Shown piece after piece: positions 23,801-35,300 of a DNA stretch of 64,000 bases. The stretch is from Cristatella mucedo (taxonomy: Eukaryota > Bryozoa > Phylactolaemata > Cristatellidae). Where the stretch lies: the NCBI GenBank assembly GCA_009760855.2, contig WPIO01000005.1, positions 12,376,001 to 12,440,000 on the forward strand, written 5' to 3'. A program made the translations under genes and the position numbers. Position 1 is the first letter of the stretch, and the number at the start of each line of letters is the position of its first letter. The notes beneath the pieces are model-generated. The model had not been told where the DNA came from, ran no database searches, and saw only the letters and a list, made by a program, of their open reading frames with translations.

Positions 23801-24143
23801 ATTGCTATTTTGTGCTTATGCGTGCTGCCACTAACCACATTTGCTTGCTGACCCTGCTGCATGCCACCTCTAACCGTGTTATACTTTTTGACGTTGTGCT
23901 TGTTACCACTAACCATTCGAGCGTGCTTCCTTCCCAGGACATGTAAAGTGCCTAGAAAGAGATTAAGCTCTCTGGGGAGCTATACAAATGCATCATTATG
24001 ATTATTATTTTACAGTACTAATTGATAAAGACAACAAGCCCTTGTGGAAGCCCGCAGGCCTTAAGGAAGTCAGCAGTGACATGATTGCATCATTCTTTCA
24101 ACCGCTGCCCGATCAGCACGAGCTGAAGCTGCCGAGGAGCTGA
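13556..24143 (+). CDS. HIBCH: 3-hydroxyisobutyryl-CoA hydrolase, mitochondrial (ten secure exons)
   Basis: HIBCH hydrolyses 3-hydroxyisobutyryl-CoA to 3-hydroxyisobutyrate in valine breakdown in the mitochondrial matrix and belongs to the crotonase fold. Exons: 13556-13722, 13850-13934, 16173-16259, 16367-16419, 17030-17108, 17615-17766, 17899-17976, 23160-23309, 23561-23699 and 24016-24143. All have GT-AG borders and matching phases, encoding 371 complete codons before the stop. Diagnostic blocks in order are [28 protein letters not shown] (oxyanion hole), [40 protein letters not shown] and the C-terminal [19 protein letters not shown]. The Glu in PETGIG and the Asp in FPDVGG are the catalytic acids of the family (human E169 and D177). 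The start of 13556 is an acceptor, so an upstream exon is needed (see 11465). The gene looks functional. Confidence 0.95.
13850..13934 (+). CDS. HIBCH: HIBCH exon, oxyanion hole
   Basis: It encodes [20 protein letters not shown] and then FCAGGDIR. Acceptor TTTTTGAAG, donor GTATGA, leaving one base. Confidence 0.93.
14440..14870. repeat. Pyrimidine-rich tract with (TC)n and (TCTG)n
   Basis: A long CT-rich stretch on the plus strand, with a (TC)n run near 14730-14752, (TCTG)n near 14752-14806 and (TC)n again to 14822. It lies in a HIBCH intron. The Leu/Ser-rich and Arg/Glu-rich open frames over it are low-complexity artefacts. Confidence 0.9.
14871..16172. other. HIBCH intron, remainder
   Basis: Several short open frames on both strands and no recognisable gene or repeat family. 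Confidence 0.35.
16173..16259 (+). CDS. HIBCH: HIBCH exon
   Basis: It encodes [20 protein letters not shown] then EYMLNFEI. Acceptor TTTATGCTTTAG, donor GTATGG. Phase agrees on both sides. Confidence 0.93.
16367..16419 (+). CDS. HIBCH: HIBCH exon (53 nt)
   Basis: A short exon encoding [17 protein letters not shown], the ALIDG.TMGG crotonase block. Acceptor TTGATTACAG, donor GTAAGT. Confidence 0.95.
17030..17108 (+). CDS. HIBCH: HIBCH exon with catalytic Glu
   Basis: It encodes [20 protein letters not shown] and then MPETGI. The Glu of PETG is the family's catalytic acid. Donor GTGAGT. Confidence 0.95.
17615..17766 (+). CDS. HIBCH: HIBCH exon with catalytic Asp
   Basis: It encodes [40 protein letters not shown] and [10 protein letters not shown]. 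The Asp of FPDVGG is catalytic. Acceptor ACTAACAG, donor GTACCA. Confidence 0.95.
17899..17976 (+). CDS. HIBCH: HIBCH exon
   Basis: It encodes [20 protein letters not shown] and QRYHNE. Acceptor TAGCTTAGTCAG, donor GTACGA, in phase 0 on both sides. Confidence 0.88.
18420..18525 (+). mobile_element. LINE-A 3' tail fragment
   Basis: CATCTGTAAAGTGCCTGGAA, AGATTCAGTTCTCTGTTGG and GCTATACAAATATATC: a diverged plus-strand LINE-A/SINE-A type tail in the long HIBCH intron. Confidence 0.6.
18780..19250 (+). mobile_element. Decayed LINE RT fragment (LINE-B-like)
   Basis: Broken frames read like L2-type RT after the YADD motif: WLANFLQLK near 18810, [15 protein letters not shown] near 18870, LLAGNAIS near 18910 and AARFVL near 19190. 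This corresponds to the WMSENFQKL...TELLLIG...MAARLVF series of the long copy at 60340-62890. There are many stops, so it is an old relic. Confidence 0.55.
19596..19712. repeat. (CTGCTA/CTGCTC)n then (GAT)n microsatellites
   Basis: A CTACTG/CTGCTC run to about 19655 is followed directly by GAT repeats with GAC and GAAG interruptions to about 19712. It abuts the LINE-A fragment to the right. Confidence 0.9.
19706..19900 (-). mobile_element. LINE-A 3' fragment, minus strand
   Basis: TTAATAATACATTTGTATAG, AATCTCTTTCTAAGCACTTT and the 3' UTR block ATGATCAAATGGTTAGTAG: a reversed LINE-A tail. Confidence 0.65.
20180..20310 (+). mobile_element. Diverged SINE-B copy
   Basis: A near-consensus B box (GTGGGTTCGAGTCATGCAG) lies in a SINE-B-like body with GCAATAAAGCATTGCCAG, then CTGCTGCTATGTAAATTGG and a CTGTTTTT end. 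The A-box half is poorly preserved. Confidence 0.5.
20311..22365. other. HIBCH long intron, no gene recognised
   Basis: Includes a short (GT)n at 21478-21502. The 120-codon plus-strand frame at 20988-21350 has no recognisable similarity and is probably chance. Confidence 0.35.
22366..22915 (+). mobile_element. LINE-A fragment, plus strand
   Basis: The ORF2 C-terminus reads [20 protein letters not shown] and [20 protein letters not shown], then the 3' UTR and the tail GTAAAGCGCCTAGAAAGAG, TTCTCTGAGGGCGCTTTATC and (ATT)n. It is 5'-truncated within ORF2. Confidence 0.85.
23160..23309 (+). CDS. HIBCH: HIBCH exon
   Basis: It encodes [33 protein letters not shown] and ISSTLKRM. It follows a 5.2 kb intron. 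Acceptor TTTCTTTTATGCAG, donor GTTAGT. Confidence 0.92.
23561..23699 (+). CDS. HIBCH: HIBCH exon
   Basis: It encodes [40 protein letters not shown] and YEGVRA. Acceptor GCATTTTCTAG, donor GTGAAA, leaving one base. Confidence 0.95.
23800..24012 (+). mobile_element. LINE-A 3' fragment next to HIBCH last exon
   Basis: TGCTTATGCGTGCTGCCAC, CTAACCGTGTTATACTTTT, GTAAAGTGCCTAGAAAGAG, TTAAGCTCTCTGGGGAGC and ATGATTATTATTTTACAG. The element's microsatellite end runs straight into the splice acceptor at 24015. Confidence 0.8.
24016..24143 (+). CDS. HIBCH: HIBCH last exon with stop
   Basis: It encodes [20 protein letters not shown] and then [14 protein letters not shown], ending in PRS and TGA at 24141-24143. 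The acceptor ATTATTATTTTACAG is formed by the end of a LINE-A tail. Confidence 0.93.
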
Positions 24144-26190
24144 TGCAACGGCAGGCATTGAAAGCGAGCCATTCGCACAGTGACCGAGAGAAGTTTTCCA
24201 CGAGTTTCATCCGACGACTTGTGCACGACGGGCACGCCAGTAGGGAGTGTACGACGACTCTTTGTGCTATTGCAGACTTGTTGTATATTATCATGTTTGG
24301 TCAACAAGACCATTTAAATTCAAATGTGCAACACCCGGAGATCTGTTGTGGGACTACGAGCGAAAGAAATTCGGTAAAACTATATTTAGTAACGTAGGCA
24401 TTCCACAGGGGAGGTGAGGCTAGCTGCCCTCTGCTCTGTGGCGTAGAGTCGAGCATTCTCGATGCGAGTTCGGTCAACTTGCTCTTTACATCCGGTGAAG
24501 ACTGTCAAAAAGTGGACGTTCAGCGATGGTTTTTCGCCAGGGCCATTATTTTTTCGAAAAGGGCTTTTTAGGGATTGTTGTTGATGATAGCCGTATGCTT
24601 TTCGGAGGGCTAGAGAGGTAATTCCCTTTTGGTTGGTGTGAAGTGGCCTGCCCAGGCAAGCTTTCGGGATACAGCTGCAGGTAAGTGGCAAAAGGATGTG
24701 GGTCCGAGGAAGTCCTGCAGTGCAGCTATCCCTGTGAAAACTGTTTCGTGCTCCCCGAGAATGGGCACACTAGTTTGTTCCGAGTGGCAACCGAGCCCTG
24801 CTGGTAGGTGTGCAGCACTGCTTGTCGCCAGCCTCCCATTTTTCTCGAAAGTCGATTCTTTTGTTTTTAGGCTCAATTCTTTTTAGATGGGGTGAATAGC
24901 TTGCTTGCCGGTCTGCAGCTTCGGGCTCTTCAATTAGGCTCAATCTTGCTTTTTTTTTAAGTGGACTCTGAGAGTATTTGTGAGTCCAGGCTTTCGGCAC
25001 ACAGCTTTCGCACCCGTTTCCTGAATGCTCCACCATTTTTATAGGAAGGCTAAGATATTTTTATCAGTGAATGGGGTAACAGATGCCTCACAGGCACCTC
25101 CAGCTTCTGAGCCAGTCTCCCGGGGCTACCGAGAAAAGCTTGAGAGATATTCTAGGGATGAAAGGCGCTTATTTGAGCGTTCCAGTGCCATCGGTCTCTT
25201 AAAGGGAGGCGAGAATCGCTCAAGGACCTTGGTATATCATTCAGCCGTGTCACTTCCTATCGTCTGTCCAGGCAACGCAGTGCAGCTACATGAGCAATAT
25301 CTTTTCAATAAGCCTGCAATATTCCCACGATGGGTACCTGTGACGACCACTCAGGACTGACTGACCACTCAAGTTTGCAGTTGAACCTGTCAGAAAGCAT
25401 ACTTTCCGTCGGGTGACTTTCTCTGCATCTAGAGATGTTGTGTTTAAGGGATAATCACGTGACCCATCGCAAGCCGGGTGTAATCACGTGACCAAAAGCC
25501 AATCTTGATCTTTTGTCAGCATTCTCAAGCCTTCGCTTAGTAGTCCTAGCTAGTTAAACACTTATAGTAAACCACAGGCTATTGGCTAAAGAGCTAGTTT
25601 TTAAATGCTCTTCAAGCCTCTGCTTTAGTCTTTTCATGTGCATATGCTGACAGTCTTAAGGAGCGCATGCGTGTCAATATCATTCGTACGGTTCAAGTTA
25701 ATGTCACCAGTAAGAGTCTTGAGTAATCTAGATGCATGCCACGAGGACTTTCATGGTGAACGCAGAATTTCTACGTATCGATGCTTTTTAAGTCACTTGC
25801 TGGACAAGCTTGTCGACGTGAGCCCAAGAAAGAGCAGAAACGCCAAATAAGATCGAGGATTGATGAGAAAGCAGAGCGGCACCCCTCTTGTTTCAAGGTC
25901 CAAATAGCTAAATAGCATGCAATCAACAAAAAAGCTACTGCAGCTCATGCCGAATTAATCTGTGCCTTGTTTGTGCTTATCCAATCAGAGCAGAATGTAG
26001 CAACACCCAAGCCTAGCAAGGAAATTGGTGCACCAAGTCGCGATTTTCGGATTTTATTGACTAGTGAGACATATATGAAAAAAAGAGAAATGATGCAATT
26101 GACAAAGGTTGCAGAAAAAGTTGAACAAAATCATTTGAATGCATACATAATATTCATAATAAGGAGAAATAGTACTAGAATGCAGAATCA
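24144..26190. other. Tail-to-tail spacer between HIBCH and TEP1
   Basis: It holds the HIBCH 3' UTR, whose end is not identifiable since I see no AATAAA close by, and a GC-richer unrecognised block at about 24400-24950. It also holds a pair of TCACGTGACC boxes at 25455 and 25484. The 111-codon plus-strand frame at 25025-25360 is unrecognised. Confidence 0.4.
26053..26058 (-). terminator. TEP1: TEP1 polyadenylation signal
   Basis: A canonical AATAAA on the minus strand lies about 133 nt after the TEP1 stop codon. It is the first such signal downstream of the stop. Confidence 0.6.
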
Positions 26191-26310
26191 TCACTCGAGC
26201 CATTTGAGTACATTAAGTGAACCCATTCGATCACCAATGACGAACACCCCACTTGTGTCAGGTATGACTTGCAGAACAGTAATAGGTGATCCGACATGAA
26301 ATTCTCCAAT
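26191..26310 (-). CDS. TEP1: TEP1 last exon with stop
   Basis: It encodes [16 protein letters not shown] and ends [16 protein letters not shown] before TGA. This matches the GD..GN...L.W.E C-terminus of TEP1. Acceptor TCATCTATAG. Confidence 0.92.
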   Translation of the reverse strand: MGEFHVGSPITVLQVIPDTSGVFVIGDRMGSLNVLKWLE

Positions 26311-29300
26311 CTATAGATGAGATGTAAATTTACATCAGCCATTGATAACGGCAAACAAATTAATCATCACTTATGCAGTGGGATCAGTTTACAGACACTT
26401 GAACAATGCAGAATTTTTCAAGAATGAACATTCACCAACCTGCTTCAAATCCGAAGTCCATACTTTTACTGTCATGTCAAAAGAAGCAGTCAATACTCTT
26501 TTGCCAATACATGCTATGGCAGAGATGCTTGCACCGTGGATCTGGAAGAGACCCTCAAAATTGTTAACAGATAATAGACATTAGGAATACATGCATTATT
26601 ATGTGTAAAGACTCAAAAATACCAATGCAAGAAACAAACTAGTACTACAGATGTGAGTTCATGCTATGGCATACACTCGGGTGCAGAAGTATTAGCGAGG
26701 TCTACAAAGGCCGAAAGACCTACAAGATTCCGACTCGGGTATAAAAAAAGTTACTGCACTCTACTCTAATCATGCCTGGTATATAAAAAAGGCTTAGGTA
26801 CCGTGCCAGCAAAGCTTCAGAACAAGTATGTTAATTGATAATGCTAAAATGAACTTTCACAGCTGCCATGAGCCACCATGCTGCCACCTGTCTGAGGCAT
26901 TCCCTTATCGGTCTCCAAGTGTCAAGTGATCTTGAGAAAAGTGAATCTCTACATGTTATACGACCCATATGAACTCTGAGCCTTCAATCTATTTCGACCC
27001 AGAGACACACAGTGCGATTCAGGTCTGAAGATTACCTAGGCTACTCACTTGGCATATTCACCCAAAACTAAATTCATCAGTCTAGAAGAGAAATGACTTG
27101 ACACCTTTGCAGGATGCTTAGGTTCACTACCCAGTGTGAAAACAATTATCTCCAAGAAGGTCCATCGCACTAGGGACTATACAGTTCTGGAGTAGTTCTA
27201 ACTAAACTTCCTGCTTCACGATACAAGGCATCAGTTATAGAAGCAGCGACAGACTATGACACCTTCGCGGCCAGATGTCACAGTCTTCTGAAGGCAACTA
27301 TAACTGAACCCTTCATTGGAGCAATGACACACGGAATGCATACATATGCAAGTACCAAAAATGGCAAGTTTACTCTCATTGCTCCATTCGGCTTTGCTCC
27401 AGTCTTCGTGAGTCAAGTGTGTTCTTGCCCTAGTCCTCTGCAAACAAGCCACTTGGGGCTTGATGGACAGAAGTGGCTTCTTTTTTATCGCTCCGAGCTA
27501 ACATATCTTGTTTATCTAGTCGACACCTAATCAGATCGCTAACAAATAGCATCTCAGTAGCAGCCTGCATGCTGAAAGCTCGAACCCTTGCAGAGGTGAG
27601 TGAAATTATACCTAAAGCTTCACCATTCATCAGTTTGTCCTTGAGGGTGTAGTGGCACATGGACTGCAGGGTCTCTTTTTGTTACCGATGATACCGGTCG
27701 TAGCCATCTTCTTCAGGCTGCACTTAACCGGAGTCTCAGTAACTCGGACTCATATAGCAATTGCAACGTTGCTAAGTCATTTTGTGCAAAACCTTCACAT
27801 AGCCCCTCGTAAAGGCAGTCACCTAGATGGTCTTAGGCATGCCGATCTGCGATAGCGTGAGTCTAGGAGATGAACATAGTTTTTATACTACTTCGCATGT
27901 CTTAATACCCCCAGAAAAAGGGCAATGCAGTTTTCAAAGTGCTGTTTAATTACTACACCCACCATTTTTAAATGAATTCTAATGATAGTCGAAGATGTGT
28001 TATCTCGTCAATTTTCTATTTTATAAACTGGTTTATGAAAACAACATCGTGAAAAGCACCATGCTAATTGGGTGCATTCGTACGTTGTACTTCGGTCTAA
28101 TGGTTCTATTTGTCGAATGCCTACTAATCATCCTAAACCAATGGTCGCTCTACTCTTACACTCGGGTACTTATATGGTGCCCCGTGAATCCTAAGCAAAA
28201 GGCAACAGATTGAATCCATTAATTTGGCAAACACAATGGTTGCCTAAAATTTAGTTCGACCAGAGAGAATAGAGTGCCCCAACCTTTGCAAACAAATCAC
28301 TAGCATAGGTGATGATGTAAACAAGGCTTTGGAACGGAAGACAAAGCAGCACCCAGAACAGAGCTCAAATTCGACGAAAATCGACAGTGTAATCACTACA
28401 CATATGATCATTTTGGCACTGGCAATGCATTGCAAAATTACGTGAAAGTCAGCTAATAGTTAAATATAGATAATTGTTGACAAACAAAACATAGCACCGA
28501 ACTAGTATTGAAATAAGCACCGAGTGCTTGCTGTTTTCTTGCACGACTATGACGATAGTAAAAAAAAAAAACCTATGAAACAATTACCCCTAGCAATGCT
28601 TTACCTCACATCTCGCATCCAAGATAAATTAAAAATATCACACCAGAGAAATATAATCACATGCATAACTTGGTCAGCAGAGGTAAATACTATACGTAGA
28701 AAATAGCATGGATACTCTACATGCCCTTAAGCATACAATATCACCTACCTTCTGGAATACTTTCGGCAGCATAGGAGAATTGGAAATAGTGTTGCAGTCG
28801 GCTAGCATGATCGTGAGCTGTCCATTTGAGTCACCAATCCACACATTATCATCAACTTCAGCAGCTGCAGTGAACCACACCGGTCTGCTGAAAGCATCTA
28901 TATAAGTAGCAGCATCCAACTGTACCTGGAAACCATAACGACCGGTCATCAACGAGTGGCAGAAACTCTCAATGACTGGAAAGCTATTGCTTTTCGGGAC
29001 CAAAATACACAGTAGTCACAAGGTGTATCCAAAGACAACAAGCGATTGCTGATTTCACTGGATTCTAACATAGTGGTAAGGTGCAAACACTTCATTAGCC
29101 AAGTCACTAGTTTGAGTCCTGCTGCAGGTAATTCTGCATTGGCCACTGCTGGTAAGGGGGTGATAGCAACTAACGCTCTTCTGCTGCAACATACGAGGCT
29201 GCATGGACGAGGCTGTTGAATCAAGCTTATGTTTGCATGGCTTTTTATACATTGGAATGTAGCTATATTCACTTTGCTATATAACTGACTGAATTTGGTG

Positions 29301-32300
29301 CTACCTAAATTTTGCAGTCAGCGATCGAAGACACGGGATTTATAAAAAAAATCAAGCTTTGCTTCGAAGGCACCATCAAGGCACTGTTGCCGTGCCGTGG
29401 GAAACGGAGCAACCCTCTACAAGGATGGTAAGGGTAACAACTTCACAGCGAGTAGAGAAAACACTACCCCTCCACAACGGCCGGAGACATCATATCATTA
29501 GACATGGAGGACCAACCGAGATGCCTTGGCAAGACATGTATGACCAGCAAGGCATGTAGGCCTCCTCAGGTGTGATGAGCCCAGTTGCTATAGTTAGCCC
29601 CTCCTCCCCTTCGAGAGACTCACGGGTGGCCGATATAATCCATGGCCCAGCAGCAAGCTATCGGATTGAGCCAGCCACTGCTACTCTTTGTTAACTTTGC
29701 TGGCCCAGTGGTCATTCTAGCTTGCAGAAGCTATCCTGAGTATTTAGGAGCAGCTGTTCACCAAAATCGTCTGCAAACGAGACATTCTATCATTCTGGTG
29801 GGCTGGCAGTACAGGGTCAAAGCGGTAAAGACCTTAGGTACATACAACTGGTGAAACTGCTGGATAGCAAGTACAATTGCAAGTCACTTGTTGATTACGA
29901 GATGGGTTAATCGGCATTATGACCAAAACAGGCACTGACTGGCGTGGTCCGATTGGAGGCAGTAGGCATATAAAGTCTCCAGTATTCGTCTATGGTCTAT
30001 GGTATATCGTGTACGGTGGCAAGTACAGGTAGCAGACAGAGTAAATACCTTAAGTATGCACTAACCTCAATTGCCATTTTTCATGTGTTGCTGTGAGTGC
30101 TGCTAGCAAAGTGTATGCATACACACATAGGAAGCAGTTCATGCCATATAGTGCTCACCTGATCTAGCGTCGGCTGCTGCTTGCAGTCCAGCCATGTTGC
30201 AGTCATCAGCAGGTTCTCAGATCCGAGTATCAGCAGTGGTGACGGCTTGCTGAGAGGAACTAGGCGCACAGGCCATCGTCCACCCCGCAAGCCTTGCACC
30301 TTGAACCTTGGCAAGTCGTCCTCATCGGCAGCGGACTCACTGACCGGGAAAATCGCGCCGTCACCAATGTCGAAATACGACAGCCGACCAGACCACTGGC
30401 CCACGCAAAGCCGACCTTCAATGTCGCAGGCCAGAGCACTGACCGGCGACTTCAGCACACGTGTGGACTGCGAGACCAAAAGATATTTGCTGCTCCCCGG
30501 GTCAAGAGTGATTCGCCACACGATGAGGCTACTGGTCTCGCCGTCGATGCAGCTGGTGACGAAAGCATTGCTGCCAATAAAGCAAGCACACGTCGGAGAC
30601 GACTGGAGGGTCACCTTAGAAGCATATTTCATGATGCCACCTTCGTACAGCCACAGGCACATTGCTGCATCTTCGCGGCTAGCTGTGATAATGAAGGCAG
30701 GGGAACTCTGAACGATGCAGAAGATGAGCTCGCCCTGGTGACGGCACTGCAGAGGACTCCTGACATCAACACACTCGTCGGTTCCTTTATCATTCGTTGC
30801 CGCCTTAGCCGGGCCCAGGCGGCGGCCCCAGAACTTCACGCTGCCATCGGACGAGCTGCTGCAGCACACCATGTCTCTTCCTGCTGGCTGGTGGGATGCA
30901 GGACAGCAGGCCAGAGCCACCACGCGATCAGAATGACCGTCGTAGGTATCCACTTGATGACCAACCAGAGGCAGCCACATCTTTACACTTCCATCCTCAG
31001 TCGAACAACACACCAGCAGTTCATCCCCCGGTGTGGCCAAAGGCACTTGCTTCAGGAGGCTTGCACCAGCCACCGTCTCAGACCCTCGTGCTGTGCCTCC
31101 GGCTGCTACAGGCAGCTTGGACTTGTGAGCCGTCCACCACTCAGTCAGCTCCACACGTGCGGACCAGCTCTTTGGCTGCTGATGTAGCTGGATGCTGCAG
31201 TCTTCCACGTCAGCTACAGTTCCGTCCTGAAGGTCATCATCACCATGCTGTGTCGACTGCAGAGCACCAGATTTCTTAGAGATGCTGCAAACAGGATATA
31301 GTGATGCCAGCAGTGCAATAAGCGTCGAACAACTGCAACCCACAGTGACGGCACCAACCATCCAACTAAGCCAACCATTACAGTAAAACTGGAATATAAG
31401 CCATTAGCTAGCCTACACGACATTTGTAATGATATGCTTCAATAATTAATCCACTTCGTTGCATACTCAAAACGAGCTGAGCCAGCTCACTGATGATTAT
31501 TGAGGTTCAATAAGCAATAAGGGCTATGCACGTTGCTTGGTAGATTTATTACGGATGCCTGGCAAAAAACACACCGATGAGTGACTTCACATTCACATCT
31601 CAGTCTTAAGAGAGTTCATTGTAACTCATCGTCTTTATGATAATAATAATAACAATAATACACTTAATAAAGTGCCCTCGGAGCACTCAAACTCGTTCAA
31701 GGCGCTTTATATTTGCTGCAAAGAAAACACGATCTGTGATGAGAATGTATCTTCATAGCAGGTGGTATGTCGTCATCATGACCATCGCAAAGAAAGATGC
31801 TGCATGTACCCCATTGGGGCCATTAAGGGCAACTAGATATTGGATTAAACTCCAAGTGAAAAAAGTATCTGTCAAAAATGGTGAAAGGCATGTGCAAGCC
31901 CTGAATCAGATAATGTCTTGGAAATTCACATAACTTGATGGAGATGAAATTTGAGAAAGCAAAGGTAACCATGTGAACAAGACATGTAATAGGTATATTA
32001 GAAATCTACAGATATGAATAAGGAATTCTAGAAAAGAGACATTTTATTTTGGGTTGCTGAGTGATATTATCAAACGTGTTTGCACCCTGTGACACGAACC
32101 GGCAACTGGTACGTCTAGAAACTAGTCATGTCATTTTTCAAAATTAACTACCAAAAATTTGCCATCTCTACCCTGAATAGCTGCATGCTCAAAAAATCTG
32201 TACAAGCAGGTACGAAAAGCAGAGCACACTTTCCTTAGAAACGATTTTGTATAACACGCATCCTCAGTTAAAGATAGTTCCAATGATTTGGACCCTGCAT

Positions 32301-35300
32301 ATAGAATTTTGGTGCATAAACAATAAGGTATCTCATGGCACACCAACCAAGGCCAAGATCTGACAGGGTCTAAGTAATTCGACGTAATTAAAAGTTTTAC
32401 TTTGCGCATGAATACTAATTAGACTTTAAGAAATGCGCACGTTCAACAAACTCCTTTCTGCCCTTTTAATAAGAATAATAAAATATTGTATAGCACCCTC
32501 AGAGAACTTAATTTCTTTCCAGGCACTTTTACATCTGCTGTGGAGGTAGCATGATTAAATAGTGGTAATAAGTACAATGTCAACAAGCATAGCATGGTTA
32601 GAGGTGACATGCATAAAGTCGACATGTAAAATATGGTTAGTGATAGCATGCACAGTGTCAGCATGCATAAGCACACACGGGATAATCACGAGGACCCAGT
32701 AAATGATGTGATAAACAGGTGCATTCTCAACTTCTTTTACATGTCGACAAGTCAGAGGATGTTGTGACGTCAGCCGGGAGCCAATTCTAGGCTGTGGGAG
32801 CATAGAAACTAAAGGCACGGTCTCCAAAGAAACTAAGGTTAGTCGGAGGCAAAGCTAAACGATTTGAGTAAGAAAAGCAGGTGATACACAGCTTAGCCTG
32901 GTGGTTCGGATAGTTAGGCAGGAGCCAGAGAATGAAGGGACATAAAAGTGAGTGACAGAACCTTAAAGTCAATATGCTGCCTGATTGGGAGCCAGTGCAG
33001 GTCGGTGAGAAGTGGTTAACGTTGCAACTGAGACGATTCTAACGACAGACAAACCTAGCTGCCAAGTTCTGCATCAATTGCAAGCGCCTAATTGCACAGG
33101 CTTGTAGACCAGCAAACAGTGAGTTACAGAAGTCGAGAGGGGACTTTATACTTACCTTCGAAGGAGAACGCTGCATGAATTAACACGACCAGACCCACCA
33201 ACATAAAGGGTCGTGACCTCTGATCCACGGTGAGTCCAGATTTTTACTTGTCCGTCTGACGATCCTGACACGATGCAGCCATGGACATAACTAACACAGT
33301 TAACAGCAGCTGCATGCCCTTTGAATATCTGACGTTCCTCATAATTTGACATGTCCCATAACTTTAGATTAAAATCGTTGGATGCAGTAATAAGAAAGCA
33401 GGCATCAGATGACCAAGCAAGATCGTTGATCCAATCTGCATGGCAACCTTGGATGACATGCAGTTTATTCAATGGAACATTTTGCAAAGAGCCAGAGTCC
33501 CCTGTCCATAGTCGACTGGCAGCCTGAATCATAAAGAGTTGTGAATTTTTCATGCACAAGACCAGTAAGAGGACATGTTGGATGTACCTACTCACTAAAA
33601 TTAGCATATTACCAAATGCGCAATACACTTACCTCGGTGTGCCACACAATTACTGAGCAATCCCTACCACCTGTTGCCAATCGTGATGCATCTGAAGTGA
33701 AGCTGCAACAGGTGACTGCTCCCACGTGGCCCACTAAGTAACGTGGCTCCAATGCAGGCATTTTCCAGATGTGCAACCTCGTGCGAGATTCACTGCTGGT
33801 TGAAGCAAGCAAGATGCCGACACAGCTAATTGATAGAACAGACCCGGTGGTGACAGGTGTCTCCAAAGCAATGCGTGTCACAGACCATGTGTCCCTGGCA
33901 TCGGCACGGCTGAAGCTATTGACCAACAATGTTCCATCCTCAGAGCAAGTAATAAATTCGAAAACATCATTATCCATTGCTTGAGCGCATGGACAAATAC
34001 GACGAACGGCACCAGCATGAACCCTTTTTGTAGCTGTGATAGCTTCGGCAGCCAGATCGTACACCACCACCGTGCCATCCATGTAACCCGACAGAAGGTA
34101 TGATGCCGTAGGCTCCAGGGTCACGGCAGTGGCAGAACCATGCTCAGCTTGTACATGATGAAGAGAAAGTAAGCCAAGTGGAGCAGACCATACCTAAAAG
34201 GCATAAGCACAGACGTCAAACACGAGATAAGCTTTTGTAAAGTGATAACCTGCTAACAACGTATAAGATGAGCAGCCTTACAGCTGCATACCTTCACTTT
34301 GTGATCAGCACCTGCCGTGAATAAATTCAAGCCCGATGTTGAAAACGTAAGATTTGTGACGTATAGCCGATGGCCAATAAAATTGCCCACCGGGATGCCC
34401 CTGTCGGCTGCCCATAATTTAACCTCTCCATCCAATGATGCCGAAGCAATATATTTACCATTTGGTGAAAATGCAACGTCTTTGACTGAAGTATGATGCC
34501 CACGAATAACCTTAAAATCACAGTGGATTACAAAGGCTAATTTCATGGCCGTTTCACCAGCGCATGCATGATAGATGCCGAACATAAAATCGAATGCCCG
34601 CTAGCAGAAAACTCTCATGCACCAACTGCTTCGGGGTGATACACAGCACTCTCTCTACAAATATGCCGTGACTGCTCTCACATCTGTGATTTTTTCCCTT
34701 CGCGGGCACGACCATAAGCATACACAGCTTACCGCTTTTCGTGCTTTGCTGAAGGTATCCCAAACCTTGATAGTGGCATCCCAGCAGCCAGTGGCAATTA
34801 GCTGCCCCTCAGGATGAAATGCAACAGCATTTAGGGGACACCTAAGGACAAGAAACTTTGCATGATTTGCAAACTTACCAGTGTGGTGTTCAAACAAGCT
34901 TAGAAAGAGTGAGTCAGGTGCCAAAATTCATCAGAACTGCTAGTAAGTAGGCATGACATTTGTTTAAATTTACTTCATGCATAGAACTAGTCCCTGTTAC
35001 TCGATTTCAGGTCATGCTAAGGTCACATGACTGCCATACTCCATTTTTACTCTGCTGCTCGATTTTGTCAATGGAATTTTATTGCTACTTTAGCCATCCA
35101 AGAATTCTAATAACTAGTTTATTCTTTTTTTATTAATCTTTTGTATCTAGCCTTTGCACGGGCTGGGAACAGGGCTTTGGATTTAGGCATTTGACTCCGT
35201 CCTAATCTGCAGCAGGTGTACCTTATTAAATCTCACCAGTGGAAGGCAACCTTGTCGTGGAACACGTTAAGGCTCCTAAAAAAATATGCCCAACGTAAAT

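Noticed and set aside
30294-31187. 297-codon plus-strand frame
   Set aside because: It lies antisense to the well-supported WD40 exon of TEP1 and has no recognisable domain. It is a by-product of GC content.
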